Below are positions 17,692 through 25,417 of a DNA stretch of 64,000 nt, piece after piece. Position 1 is the first letter of the stretch. Each line of letters begins with the position of its first letter. The notes under the pieces were generated by a model that worked only from the letters and a program-made list of their open reading frames with translations, was not told where the DNA came from and searched no databases. A program made the position numbers and the translations under genes. This stretch comes from Microcella alkalica (lineage in GTDB: Bacteria; Actinomycetota; Actinomycetes; Actinomycetales; Microbacteriaceae): the NCBI RefSeq assembly GCF_014137945.1, contig NZ_JACGWX010000005.1:62001-126000 (forward strand), written 5' to 3'.

Positions 17692-18563
17692 CGTCCTCCG
17701 CCCCCTCCGCTCCGGCCCCGGGCGACGCCGTCCCCGCCGGAAAGCTCCACGTCGACGAGTCCGGCCCGCGCGGCGCGGAGACGGTCGTGTTCCTGCACGG
17801 CGGGAACGTCTCCGGGTGGATGTGGGGCCCGCAGCGCGACGCGATGCCCGACCACCACCAGCTCGTGCCCGACATGCCGGGCTTCGGACTCTCGAACGCC
17901 GTGCCGTGGCGCTCCATGGCCGAGACGGCCGACCGCATCGCGAGCATCATCCGCGAGCGCGCGCACGGCGGCCACGCTCACGTCGTCGGCCTCTCTCTGG
18001 GCGCGCTCGTCGGAGCGATGCTCGTCGCCCGCCACCCCGGCGTCGTGCGCAGCGCGGTGCTCAGCGGCGCCCCGCTGCGCGGCCTCGGGCCGTTCATGTC
18101 GTGGCTCGCGCGCGTGCAGCTGAAGCTCTGGCAGAGCGCCGCGTACTGGTCGACGATGGGCAGGGGCTACCACCTCGACCCCGACGCGTTGAAGGCGTTC
18201 GTGGAGGGCGGCGTCGGCATCAACCCGCGCAGCGCACGCCGCATGACCGAGCAGGTCAACGCCGGCATCCTCGGCGAGCTGGGCGGCTTCGACGGCAACC
18301 CCGTCGCCATCCTCGGCGTCGCGGGAGGCGCCGAGTCGCGCGTCGTGACGGGCGCGCTCCGCCACTTCCTCCGCGCGCCGAACGCCGAGGTGCGCCTCGC
18401 CCCCGGTATGCACCACGTGTGGAACGTCGAGAATCCGGACCTGTTCACCGACATGGTGCGGGCGTGGATCGTCGAGGGCCGCGCGCACGAGGAGCTCGAA
18501 GCCGTGCCGCCTCACCTGCTCGCCGCGCCTCGTCGTGAGCGCCGGCAGGAGCAGCGCGGCTGA
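17688..18563 (+). CDS. Alpha/beta-fold hydrolase
   Basis: A 291-aa alpha/beta hydrolase. Oxyanion-hole motif VVFLHGGNVSGWMW, nucleophile elbow VVGLSLGALVG (Ser), cap region rich in Trp/Leu, and catalytic His in GMHHVWNVENPD. ATG overlaps the SGNH hydrolase stop, so the two esterase-type enzymes are translationally coupled, and its own TGA overlaps the next ATG. Substrate unknown. Confidence 0.88.
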   Translation: MTSSAPSAPAPGDAVPAGKLHVDESGPRGAETVVFLHGGNVSGWMWGPQRDAMPDHHQLVPDMPGFGLSNAVPWRSMAETADRIASIIRERAHGGHAHVVGLSLGALVGAMLVARHPGVVRSAVLSGAPLRGLGPFMSWLARVQLKLWQSAAYWSTMGRGYHLDPDALKAFVEGGVGINPRSARRMTEQVNAGILGELGGFDGNPVAILGVAGGAESRVVTGALRHFLRAPNAEVRLAPGMHHVWNVENPDLFTDMVRAWIVEGRAHEELEAVPPHLLAAPRRERRQEQRG

Positions 18564-19207
18564 TGCCTCGCCCCACCGTCACCGATATCGAGGCTCTCGC
18601 CGAGACGATCGGGGGGATGCGCGGGGCGGCGACCGCCGCATCCGGTCGCCTTCTCGTCGGCATCGCCGGCGCTCCCGGCGCGGGCAAGTCGACGGTCGCC
18701 GCCGCGCTAACCGCCTCGCTGCCCGGGTCGGTCGTGCTGCCGATGGACGGATTCCACCTGCCGCAGGCGCAGCTCGTCGCGCTCGGCCGACGCGGCCGCA
18801 TGGGCGCGCCCGACACGTTCGACGTCGACGGGTTCGTCGCTCTGCTGCGGCGGCTGCGCGAGCCCGCGAGCGCCGGGGAGGTCGTGCTCGCCCCCGGGTT
18901 CGATCGCACGATCGAGGAGCCGATCCCCGACGCGATCGCGCTCGCGCCCGAGCACCCGATCGTGATCGTCGAGGGCAACTACCTCCTGCTCGAGAGCGAC
19001 GGCTGGGCGCCGATCGTCGGTCTGCTCGACCTGCGCGTCGGTCTCGTGGTCGACGACGCCGTCCGCCGGGAGCGGCTCATCGCTCGACACATCGCCTTCG
19101 GCAAGAGCGCGGATGCGGCGACGGCTTGGACCCTCGGGCCCGACGAGCGCAACGCCGTCGCGATCGCGGCGACGCTCGATCGCGCCGACGTGGTGCTCGT
19201 CCTCTGA
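18563..19207 (+). CDS. Nucleoside/nucleotide kinase family protein (P-loop)
   Basis: A 214-aa P-loop kinase related to uridine kinase and pantothenate kinase-like sugar kinases. Walker A GAPGAGKST is near residues 35-43, followed by VVLPMDGFHLPQ (Asp for catalysis), the lid PDTFDVDGF, APGFDRTIEEPIPD, and IVIVEGNYLLL as the Walker B-like strand. Often annotated as a fructose/nucleoside kinase; exact substrate undetermined. Last gene of the SGNH-hydrolase-kinase operon (TGATG overlap). Confidence 0.85.
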   Translation: MPRPTVTDIEALAETIGGMRGAATAASGRLLVGIAGAPGAGKSTVAAALTASLPGSVVLPMDGFHLPQAQLVALGRRGRMGAPDTFDVDGFVALLRRLREPASAGEVVLAPGFDRTIEEPIPDAIALAPEHPIVIVEGNYLLLESDGWAPIVGLLDLRVGLVVDDAVRRERLIARHIAFGKSADAATAWTLGPDERNAVAIAATLDRADVVLVL

Positions 19208-19306
19208 GAGCGGCGCTCCCTCCGCTGCGGCTCGCCCGAGGCCGGGTGCGCGCATGAGCACGCGTAGACTGGAGGCAATCCACCCCTGAGCCGAACGGGA
19301 GTCGCC

Positions 19307-19579
19307 GTGCCCACCATCGTCGTCGAGGTCATGCCCAAGGCTGAGCTGCTCGACCCTGCGGGCAAGGCCGTCGCGGGCGCCCTGCACCGTCTGGGCCACA
19401 CCCGCATCAGCGACGTCCGCCTCGGCAAGCGCTTCGAGCTGCACGTGGACGGCGACGTCGACGCCGAGCTGCTCGCCGACGTCGAGAAGGTCGCCTCCGA
19501 CATGCTCGCCAACACCGTCATCGAGGACGTTGTGACGGTCGAAGTGCAGGGCTCGAGCGTCGCGGGCGAGACCCACTGA
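19307..19579 (+). CDS. purS: FGAM synthase subunit PurS
   Basis: Small structural subunit (90 aa) of the three-part PurSQL formylglycinamidine synthase; it bridges PurL and PurQ and helps ammonia transfer. The sequence shows [25 protein letters not shown] and VRLGKRFEL, the PurS signature. GTG 19307; a TAGACT -10-like box lies at 19265-19270. Its TGA overlaps the purQ ATG. Confidence 0.96.
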   Translation: MPTIVVEVMPKAELLDPAGKAVAGALHRLGHTRISDVRLGKRFELHVDGDVDAELLADVEKVASDMLANTVIEDVVTVEVQGSSVAGETH

Positions 19580-20274
19580 TGCGCGTCGGCGTCATCACCT
19601 TCCCCGGCTCGCTCGACGACCGGGACGCCATGCGGGCGATCCGCCTCGCGGGCGCCGAGCCCGTCGCCCTCTGGCACGGCGAGCACGACCTCCACGGTGT
19701 CGACGCGATCGTGCTGCCGGGCGGCTTCAGCTACGGCGACTACCTGCGGTGCGGCGCGATCGCGGCCCGCTCGCCGATCATGGCTGAGGTGGTCGACGCC
19801 GCGAACGGCGGGATGCCCGTGCTCGGCATCTGCAACGGCTTCCAGATCCTCGTCGAGACGCACCTGCTGCCGGGCGGGCTGATCCGCAACGATCACGGCG
19901 ACTTCATCCGCCGCGACCAGCGCCTGCGCGTGGAATCGACCGATTCCGCCTGGACGAACGGCTTCACCGCCGGCCAGGAGATCACCATCCCGCTGAAGAA
20001 CGGCGAGGGCGGGTACATCGCCGACGAGTCCACGCTCGACCGCCTCGAGGGCGAGGGCCTCGTCGCCTTCCGCTACCTCGACGTGAACCCCAACGGCTCG
20101 CTGCGCGACATCGCGGGTCTGCGCAACGAGCGCGGCAACGTCGTCGGCCTCATGCCGCACCCCGAGCACGCCGTCGAGCCGGGCTTCGGCCCCGACACCC
20201 GCGACGCGATGCGCTCGGGCGTGGACGGCCTGACGTTCTTCACATCGGTGCTGAAGTCGAGCGTGCTGAGCTAG
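19579..20274 (+). CDS. purQ: FGAM synthase glutaminase subunit PurQ
   Basis: Class I glutaminase (231 aa) supplying ammonia to PurL. Catalytic Cys in [10 protein letters not shown], oxyanion strand [13 protein letters not shown], and His/Glu in MPHPEHAVE. The last 24 codons plus the stop are duplicated 4.4 kb downstream (24596-24669), showing that an accessory cassette was inserted at this 3' end while leaving purQ intact. In the uninterrupted arrangement the next gene would be the DUF3817 gene (stop-to-start gap of 4 nt at the far copy). Confidence 0.97.
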   Translation: MRVGVITFPGSLDDRDAMRAIRLAGAEPVALWHGEHDLHGVDAIVLPGGFSYGDYLRCGAIAARSPIMAEVVDAANGGMPVLGICNGFQILVETHLLPGGLIRNDHGDFIRRDQRLRVESTDSAWTNGFTAGQEITIPLKNGEGGYIADESTLDRLEGEGLVAFRYLDVNPNGSLRDIAGLRNERGNVVGLMPHPEHAVEPGFGPDTRDAMRSGVDGLTFFTSVLKSSVLS

Positions 20275-20275
20275 C
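20202..20275 (+). repeat. Left copy of 74-bp direct repeat (purQ 3' end)
   Basis: Identical to 24596-24669 at 72 of 74 positions (differences at 20235 G/C and 20257 T/G). It covers the last 24 purQ codons, the TAG and one further base. Together the copies bracket the low-GC restriction-modification cassette, as attachment sites or a long target duplication would. Confidence 0.9.
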
Positions 20276-20389
20276 TCACTGGGCCGGCAGCGCGTGGGCT
20301 AACCCGAATGTCTGTTCGAGCTGTTAGCCTCGCCTCGTGGTCGCTACCGTGACCGTCAGATCTCGACTCGTTGCACCCGCGGCGCTGAA

Positions 20390-21520
20390 ATGGATGGAAC
20401 CTTGGGCAGCCAGATCCCCATCATTGACCTTTTTTCCGGGGCAGGAGGCCTCGGACTCGGTGCCAAGCAGGCGGGCGGAAGCCTCGTCCTCTCCATGGAC
20501 AATGACCGGTTCGCGCATTCCACGATGGTCGCGAATCCATCACTTCATGGTGGGATCGCGACGCTTGCCGACGTGACCGCCGTCCGCGGCAGCGACCTCC
20601 GGGCTATGGCCGGTATCGGTCGAGGGGACGATCTGATTGTGGTGGGCGGTGCCCCCTGCCAACCCTTCAGCAAGGCGGCCTACTGGCTCGATGAGGGAAA
20701 GGATGCCGCTTACCGTCGCGCCAGGGCTCGGGGAGAAGTAGCCGCCCGGCCGGACGAGCCCACTGAGGCTCGTCCAGACGAGCGCCGCACTCTCGTGTCG
20801 GAGTACTGGAGGCTCGTTTCTGAGTCCAACGCGAGTGGATTTATTTTCGAGAATGTCCCGAGCATTCTCCATCCCAGAAATCGTCCGGTTTTCGACGCAC
20901 TGTATGCGCAAGCACAGGCCTCCGGCTATCACCTCACGCGCGTAGTTGCGAAAGCAACTGAGTTCGGGGTCGCCCAGTCAAGACAGCGGGTTTTCCTGCT
21001 CGGTTCGCGGTACGCGCAGCCAGTCCCCCCGTCTCCAACTCACTCGAACACTGATCCAACTCTCCCGAGTTTCGTAACGGCGGGACAGGCCATCGGCCAT
21101 CTGGACACAATCGATCGACACGAGCCAGAAGAGGTGGTCAAGGGGACCTGGGCAGAACATCTTGCAGAAATCCCGCCGGGGATGAACTACAAGCATCACA
21201 CCGCCTGGGCTGGCCACCCGCACCCGACCTTCGTGACCGAAACGCGGTACTGGAACTTTCTTCTCAAGCTGTCGCCCGATAAGCCGTCCTGGACCATTCC
21301 AGCGAGCCCCGGCCCCTGGACCGGACCCTTCCACTGGACAGGACGGCGACTGCGTACCGTCGAATTAGCTGTATTACAGGGCTTCCCCGAAGACTACGTA
21401 TTCAGCGGTTCTCGTCGGGAACGCGTTCGGCAGATTGGAAACGCCGTGCCCGCACCAATGGCACGTGCAATGGCGCAGTCAGTGTTGCGTACGTTCACGA
21501 CTAGCGCCCTCGCAGCATGA
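20390..21520 (+). CDS. DNA (cytosine-5) methyltransferase 1 of the RM cassette
   Basis: A 376-aa m5C methyltransferase using S-adenosylmethionine. Motif I DLFSGAGGLGLG (residues ~13-24), motif IV GGAPCQPFSKA with catalytic Cys90, motif VI FENVPS (~153-158), motif VIII QSRQRVFLLG, and motif X RQIGNAVPAPMA are all intact. The target-recognition region lies between VIII and X (YWNFLLKLSPDKPSWTI). A TAGCCT -10-like box at 20325-20330 would give a 5' leader of about 53 nt. ATG overlaps nothing upstream; its TGA overlaps the start of the second methyltransferase (ATGA). Confidence 0.95.
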   Translation: MDGTLGSQIPIIDLFSGAGGLGLGAKQAGGSLVLSMDNDRFAHSTMVANPSLHGGIATLADVTAVRGSDLRAMAGIGRGDDLIVVGGAPCQPFSKAAYWLDEGKDAAYRRARARGEVAARPDEPTEARPDERRTLVSEYWRLVSESNASGFIFENVPSILHPRNRPVFDALYAQAQASGYHLTRVVAKATEFGVAQSRQRVFLLGSRYAQPVPPSPTHSNTDPTLPSFVTAGQAIGHLDTIDRHEPEEVVKGTWAEHLAEIPPGMNYKHHTAWAGHPHPTFVTETRYWNFLLKLSPDKPSWTIPASPGPWTGPFHWTGRRLRTVELAVLQGFPEDYVFSGSRRERVRQIGNAVPAPMARAMAQSVLRTFTTSALAA

Positions 21521-22593
21521 CGCCGCGACTGAAGGCCGTCAGCCTCTTCTCTGGTTGCGGCGGTCTCGACCTCGGTATCGAAGACGCGGGCTTTGAGATG
21601 GCGCTTGGAACCGACTCCGATCCCTGGGCCGCGAAGAGTCACCAGGCGAACTTTCCGGGCAGCAAGTTCTTCACTGGATCGATAGAAGACTTCAGTCAGG
21701 AACGAGCAGCCGAGACCGCTGGCCAGGACCTGAAAGACATTGATCTGCTTGTTGGTGGTCCTCCCTGTCCGCCATTCTCGAAAAGCCGTTTCTATCGGAC
21801 CGAGATGCCCAGAGCGATGGAAGATCCAGTCGGGGAAGTGACGATCAACGGCTACCTTCGCACTCTTTCTTGGCTCCTGCCCCGGGCTTTTCTTCTGGAG
21901 AACGTTGCAGGGATGGCCTTCAATGTGCACCGTCCAACGCTGGATTACATCAAATCCACAGCGGAGGGTCTTGGTTACACATGCGAGTGGCGCGTGCTTA
22001 ATGCCGCAGATTTTGGTGTTCCGCAGATTCGCCAGCGCTTCTTCCTAGTTGGTATCCGGGACGGCTCGTTCAGTTGGCCCGAACCTACCCATGTCGATCC
22101 GAAGAAGGAGGCCGACGGCCTTTTGCCCTGGGCGACAGCTGGAGAGGCCATCAGCGATCTGGACACGGAAGAGAACGCAAACGACGCAGGGCATGTTGCT
22201 GGAGGAAAATACAACCACCTCCTCCGACAAATCCCCCCGGGCGACAATTACCTGTTCTTCACCAAGGAAAGAGGCCACCCGAGCCCTGAGTTTGGCTGGC
22301 GCAAGAGGTACTGGTCGTTCCTTCTGAAGCTCAGCCCCGATCTTCCGTCATGGACCATCCAAGCTCGCCGCTCCAACAACATGGGTCCTTTGCATTGGCG
22401 AAGCCGGATTCTTCGCATCGACGAGGTCAAACGTCTCCAGACTTTCCCTGACGATTGGCATCTCGAAGGCACGATCGAGAGGCAGTGGAGGCAAATCGGC
22501 AACGCGGTCCCGCCTCGGCTGGCGCTCGCTCTCGGCTCTCAGTTGCGCGACGCCCTAGCAATACGTGAAGATGACTTAAGTCGGGTCGCATAG
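21517..22593 (+). CDS. DNA (cytosine-5) methyltransferase 2 of the RM cassette
   Basis: A 358-aa m5C methyltransferase. Motif I SLFSGCGGLDLG, motif IV GGPPCPPFSKS with catalytic Cys84, motif VI LLENVAG (~126-132), motif VIII PQIRQRFFLVG, motif X RQIGNAVPPRLA. The recognition region (RYWSFLLKLSPDLPSWTI ... GPLHW) resembles that of the first enzyme closely, so the two are paralogous and probably recognise the same or complementary sequence. Two methyltransferases with one nuclease is the usual set-up for an asymmetric target, each modifying one strand (inference). Coupled to the upstream gene. Confidence 0.95.
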   Translation: MTPRLKAVSLFSGCGGLDLGIEDAGFEMALGTDSDPWAAKSHQANFPGSKFFTGSIEDFSQERAAETAGQDLKDIDLLVGGPPCPPFSKSRFYRTEMPRAMEDPVGEVTINGYLRTLSWLLPRAFLLENVAGMAFNVHRPTLDYIKSTAEGLGYTCEWRVLNAADFGVPQIRQRFFLVGIRDGSFSWPEPTHVDPKKEADGLLPWATAGEAISDLDTEENANDAGHVAGGKYNHLLRQIPPGDNYLFFTKERGHPSPEFGWRKRYWSFLLKLSPDLPSWTIQARRSNNMGPLHWRSRILRIDEVKRLQTFPDDWHLEGTIERQWRQIGNAVPPRLALALGSQLRDALAIREDDLSRVA

Positions 22594-22622
22594 GCGCATC
22601 CGGCTTCCGACGGAAGGCGCAT

Positions 22623-23627
22623 GTGGTTGACCGATTGAGCTCACGCGAGCTGCGCGAAAGATTCTTCTCGGCCCTAGAGAATTCCGGCGTTGAGATCGTG
22701 CATCTCACTGCTCCCTCGGAAAAGCCCATCCGCGTCGCACTCTCCGCTGGAACCTTCGGGGAGCCCGTTGTCTTTCGCGTCTTCCTGTGGAATATCACAC
22801 ATGGCGGAGCGACCCGCAGCGAAGATGAGTTCCGAATTCAGTTGACAGGCAGCCTTCCAGATGACGTCGCCGGCGAGACGACGATCGTACTCGGCTGGAG
22901 TCCAGCATTTGAGGTTTTTGCGGGTTGGTCGGCCAGGGATCATCAAAACCGCGTCTCGCGGTCTCCTTCCTTGCAGGTTAAGAAGACCACCCTTGTGGCG
23001 GCGTACGACCTGGGCCTAGCAGCGGCCTCACGGGGCGGAGGCGACGTCGTTGTTGCTTTGAAACCTGAGCTCCTCGCGGCCTACCTCGTGAACGCAGACA
23101 AACTGCACATGGCCGATCCAGAGGAAGTCTTGGCCGAGATCGAACTCATCACGCCGGCTTCCAATGTGCCTGAGCCAGGTGCGCCGATGACTCCGTCGCC
23201 GTGGGTCCGGCCGACACACGTGCGGGAGATAGCCGTCCAACTGAGGGCATGGGATTTCTCGAAGCGAGTGCTAGACGCCTACGATCACGGCTGCTGTATC
23301 TGCGGTATCGAACTGATGGTCATCGAAGCTGCTCACATTGTGCCCGTCGCCTGGCCGGGAAGCACCGATGAGACTTCGAATGGCCTGGCACTTTGCGCCG
23401 TTCACCACAAGGCGTACGACAAGAAGTTAATCAGCGTGAATCCTGACTACACCGTTGCCGTCTCTGCTAACCGCCTTTCCCAATTACGGGCGCTCAACAG
23501 ATCCGCAGGGGAAGACGAGTTGATACAACTCGACGGCGCTCCGTTGCTTCGCATTCCCGCCGCAACCGAGGATCGGCCAACTCCTGCAAACCTTCTGCTA
23601 GGTCAGGTGGCGCGGAACTGGGACTAG
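22623..23627 (+). CDS. HNH restriction endonuclease of the RM cassette
   Basis: A 334-aa protein, GTG start with GGAAGG 5 nt upstream, 29 bp after the second methyltransferase. The C-terminal HNH domain has a zinc knuckle (CCICG, residues 224-228), the catalytic stretch IEAAHIVPVAW (His238), NGLALCAVHHKAYD (Asn253, Cys258, His261/262). The N-terminal ~190 residues, with LGWSPAFEVFAGW and SPSLQVKK, resemble the DNA/methylation-sensing half of HNH restriction proteins. Given its place after two m5C methyltransferases it is most likely the restriction subunit. Its TAG stop is part of the CTAG target of the IS element inserted directly behind it. Confidence 0.85.
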   Translation: MVDRLSSRELRERFFSALENSGVEIVHLTAPSEKPIRVALSAGTFGEPVVFRVFLWNITHGGATRSEDEFRIQLTGSLPDDVAGETTIVLGWSPAFEVFAGWSARDHQNRVSRSPSLQVKKTTLVAAYDLGLAAASRGGGDVVVALKPELLAAYLVNADKLHMADPEEVLAEIELITPASNVPEPGAPMTPSPWVRPTHVREIAVQLRAWDFSKRVLDAYDHGCCICGIELMVIEAAHIVPVAWPGSTDETSNGLALCAVHHKAYDKKLISVNPDYTVAVSANRLSQLRALNRSAGEDELIQLDGAPLLRIPAATEDRPTPANLLLGQVARNWD

Positions 23628-24566
23628 GGCGTGTCTCGTAACCTCTGCGGGATGTTGCGGCAGGCTGGGAGCGTGACGCGTACTCGTACTTTGTCGGATT
23701 CTGCTTGGGCTCGGATCGAGCCTTTGATGCCGATCGCTTCCCGCAAGGGCGGGCGACCGTTTCAGGAGCATCGTCGGGTGCTGGAGGGGATCGTGTGGCG
23801 GTATCGGACGGGTTCGCCGTGGCGTGATCTGCCCGCCGAGTTCGGGCCGTGGCAGACCGCGTGGAAGCGTCATCGCCGGTTCAGCGGAGACGGCACTTGG
23901 GATCGTATCTACGCCGAGATCCTCGCTGACGCGGACGCAGCGGGCGAGATCGAATGGGCCGTCAGCGTGGACTCCACCATCAACCGTGCGCATCAGCACG
24001 CAACGAACCTCCCGCGCGACACAGGGGGCTCTATCGAGTTACAAGAATTTGCGGGAGGAGCCGCCTGACCACGCGATTGGCAGGTCACGCGGAGGGTTGA
24101 GCACGAAGATCCACCACCTCGTCGACGGCCGCGGGCTACCGCTGGTCGTGCTGGTCGGCCCCGGGCAGGCCGGCGATGCCCCGATGTTCCCCGTGCTCAT
24201 GGACCACCTCAAAGTTGGCCGGCGTGGCCCGGGCAGGCCCCGCTCGAGACCGGACCGCGTCCGCGGCGACAAGGCGTATTCCTCGCGTGCCATCCGCACC
24301 CGCCTGCGCGAACGCGGGATCGTCGCCGTGATCCCCGAGCCCTCCGACCAGCAGGGACACCGGCAGCGTCGCGGCTCCCGTGGCGGGCGACCAGTCAGCT
24401 ACGACGTCGAGGACTACAAGGGTCGCAACGTTGTCGAACGCGGCTTCAACGAAGACAAGCAATGGCGTGGGCTCGCCACCAGATACGACAAACTCGCGCT
24501 CACCTACCGCGGCGGCGCGGTCCTGCGAGCCATCACACTCTGGCTCAAACGCTTAGGAGACACGCC
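23628..24566 (+). mobile_element. IS5-family (IS427-like) insertion sequence
   Basis: A 939-bp element. Left end GGCGTGTCTCgTAAcC and right end (reverse complement) GGCGTGTCTCcTAAgC form terminal inverted repeats of about 11 exact bases with further matches. It is flanked by the 4-bp direct repeat CTAG (23624-23627 and 24567-24570), the target preference of IS5 relatives. The left CTAG contains the HNH gene stop; the right CTAG supplies the stop of the transposase frame. Transposase is in two overlapping frames. Codon use matches the high-GC host rather than the cassette it interrupts. Confidence 0.92.
23673..24068 (+). CDS. IS5-family transposase, N-terminal frame
   Basis: Encodes the N-terminal part of the transposase: LSDSAWARIEPLMP, GRPFQEHRRVLEGIVWRYRTG, PWRDLPAEFGPW and the first catalytic Asp in SVDSTINRAHQHA. 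GTG 23673 is the likely start; the open frame reaches back to 23631. The frame ends at 24068 and the rest of the protein continues in the +1 frame, so either programmed frameshifting near 24030-24065 joins them or the copy is broken. Confidence 0.85.
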   Translation: MTRTRTLSDSAWARIEPLMPIASRKGGRPFQEHRRVLEGIVWRYRTGSPWRDLPAEFGPWQTAWKRHRRFSGDGTWDRIYAEILADADAAGEIEWAVSVDSTINRAHQHATNLPRDTGGSIELQEFAGGAA

Positions 24567-24570
24567 CTAG
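24037..24570 (+). CDS. IS5-family transposase, C-terminal frame
   Basis: Continues the transposase in the +1 frame: HAIGRSRGGLSTKIHHLVDG, the second catalytic Asp in RVRGDKAYSS, IPEPSDQQGHRQRRGSRGGR, and the catalytic Glu in NVVERGFNEDKQW before GLATRYDKLALTYRGG. No independent start is evident, so it is probably expressed by frameshifting from the first frame. The TAG stop lies in the target-site duplication, outside the element itself. Coordinates mark where similarity to the family resumes. Confidence 0.8.
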   Translation, partial: SYKNLREEPPDHAIGRSRGGLSTKIHHLVDGRGLPLVVLVGPGQAGDAPMFPVLMDHLKVGRRGPGRPRSRPDRVRGDKAYSSRAIRTRLRERGIVAVIPEPSDQQGHRQRRGSRGGRPVSYDVEDYKGRNVVERGFNEDKQWRGLATRYDKLALTYRGGAVLRAITLWLKRLGDTP

Positions 24571-24595
24571 CTCCAACTTCTCACCGATTTCGGCA

Positions 24596-24669
24596 CGACG
24601 CGATGCGCTCGGGCGTGGACGGCCTGACCTTCTTCACATCGGTGCTGAAGGCGAGCGTGCTGAGCTAGC
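24596..24669 (+). repeat. Right copy of 74-bp direct repeat (displaced purQ 3' end)
   Basis: Second copy of the purQ tail (see 20202-20275). It still reads in frame as a PurQ C-terminus with one substitution (LKASVLS instead of LKSSVLS) and is followed after 4 nt by the DUF3817 gene. This copy therefore probably marks the original chromosomal junction, while the left copy keeps purQ functional. Confidence 0.9.
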
Positions 24670-24672
24670 CGC

Positions 24673-25191
24673 GTGACCGCACAACCCGAGACGCCGAACT
24701 CCGCCGCCGCTCCCGCCCGAACCGTGACCCCGAAGCGACTCTACCGCGTCGTCGCGATCGCTGAGGCGATCACCTGGACTCTCCTGATCGGCGGCCTCAT
24801 CACGCGCGCCGTCGTCGGCGGCGAGACCGGCGACCTCGCCGTGCGGGTCGGCGGGAGCATCCACGGATTCGTTTTCCTCGCCTACGGGGCGACTGCCGTG
24901 CTGACGGCGATTAATCAGCGCTGGGGAGTCGACCTCGGCCTCCTCGCGGTCGTCACCGCGGTCATCCCCTACGCGACCGTGCCCTTCGACATCTGGGCGC
25001 ACCGCTCGGGCCGCCTCGAGGGCGACTGGCGTCGCGAGGCGACGGACGACCCGAGGGACGCCGTCTGGTTCGACCGCCTGGTGCGGTGGATGCTTCGCCA
25101 CCCGTACCTCCTGGGTGCACTGCTGCTCGCCGCCGTCGTCGTGATTTTCGTCGTGCTGCTGCAGCTCGGCCCGCCGGTGCCGAAGGGCTGA
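24673..25191 (+). CDS. DUF3817 membrane protein
   Basis: A 172-aa integral membrane protein, GTG start. KRLYRVVAIAEAITWTLLIGG is the DUF3817 opening, followed by segments VGGSIHGFVFLAYGATAVLTAIN, LGLLAVVTAVIPYATVPFDIW and a C-terminal helix (LLGALLLAAVVVIFVVLLQ). Function unknown; common beside purSQL in actinobacteria. Four nt after the displaced purQ tail, so originally in the purSQ operon and now separated from it by the cassette. Confidence 0.9.
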   Translation: MTAQPETPNSAAAPARTVTPKRLYRVVAIAEAITWTLLIGGLITRAVVGGETGDLAVRVGGSIHGFVFLAYGATAVLTAINQRWGVDLGLLAVVTAVIPYATVPFDIWAHRSGRLEGDWRREATDDPRDAVWFDRLVRWMLRHPYLLGALLLAAVVVIFVVLLQLGPPVPKG

Positions 25192-25200
25192 GGCTCTGAC

Positions 25201-25296
25201 TCAGACGCCGCCGTCGACGGCGAAGCCCAGGAGGGCCGCCCCGGCGAAGACCAGCAGGGCGAAGCCGAGGAATAGGAGGAGCTGCCGCTTGGCCAT
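25201..25296 (-). CDS. Possible 31-aa single-helix membrane peptide
   Basis: ATG 25296 opens a 31-residue frame: MAKRQ then a hydrophobic helix (LLLFLGFALLVFAGAALLGF) and AVDGGV. GAGG lies 8 nt upstream. Such Lys/Arg-capped single-helix peptides are common, but chance is possible at this length. It ends 10 bp from the convergent DUF3817 gene. Nothing else is recognisable in 25297-25417, which marks the transition into lower-GC DNA. Confidence 0.35.
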   Translation of the reverse strand: MAKRQLLLFLGFALLVFAGAALLGFAVDGGV

Positions 25297-25417
25297 GCTG
25301 CGAGCCTCAACGAGCAGTGACTCGGGGCAGTTTCGGGCCCGCGCTCTCCCGATCGGGGGCGGGGAGTTGGCGCGTCGAAGGTTCGGCGCGCGCCTTACCG
25401 CTCCTCCCGCGTATCGG

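Larger units (their letters stand above)
20276..24595 (+). mobile_element. Inserted restriction-modification cassette without integrase
   Basis: The segment between the two purQ-3' repeats has visibly lower GC and different codon use from the flanking genes. It holds only three cargo genes (two cytosine methyltransferases, one HNH nuclease), tightly packed, plus an IS5-type element that arrived later. Without the IS the cassette is about 3.4 kb. No integrase, recombinase or conjugation gene is present. Long target duplications around restriction-modification genes have been described in other bacteria; which enzyme inserts them is unclear. Confidence 0.8.

Noticed and set aside
20337-20576. 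79-codon frame beginning at a leaderless-type GTG before the first methyltransferase
   Set aside because: Mostly overlaps the methyltransferase in another frame and encodes no recognisable protein; kept only as a promoter observation.
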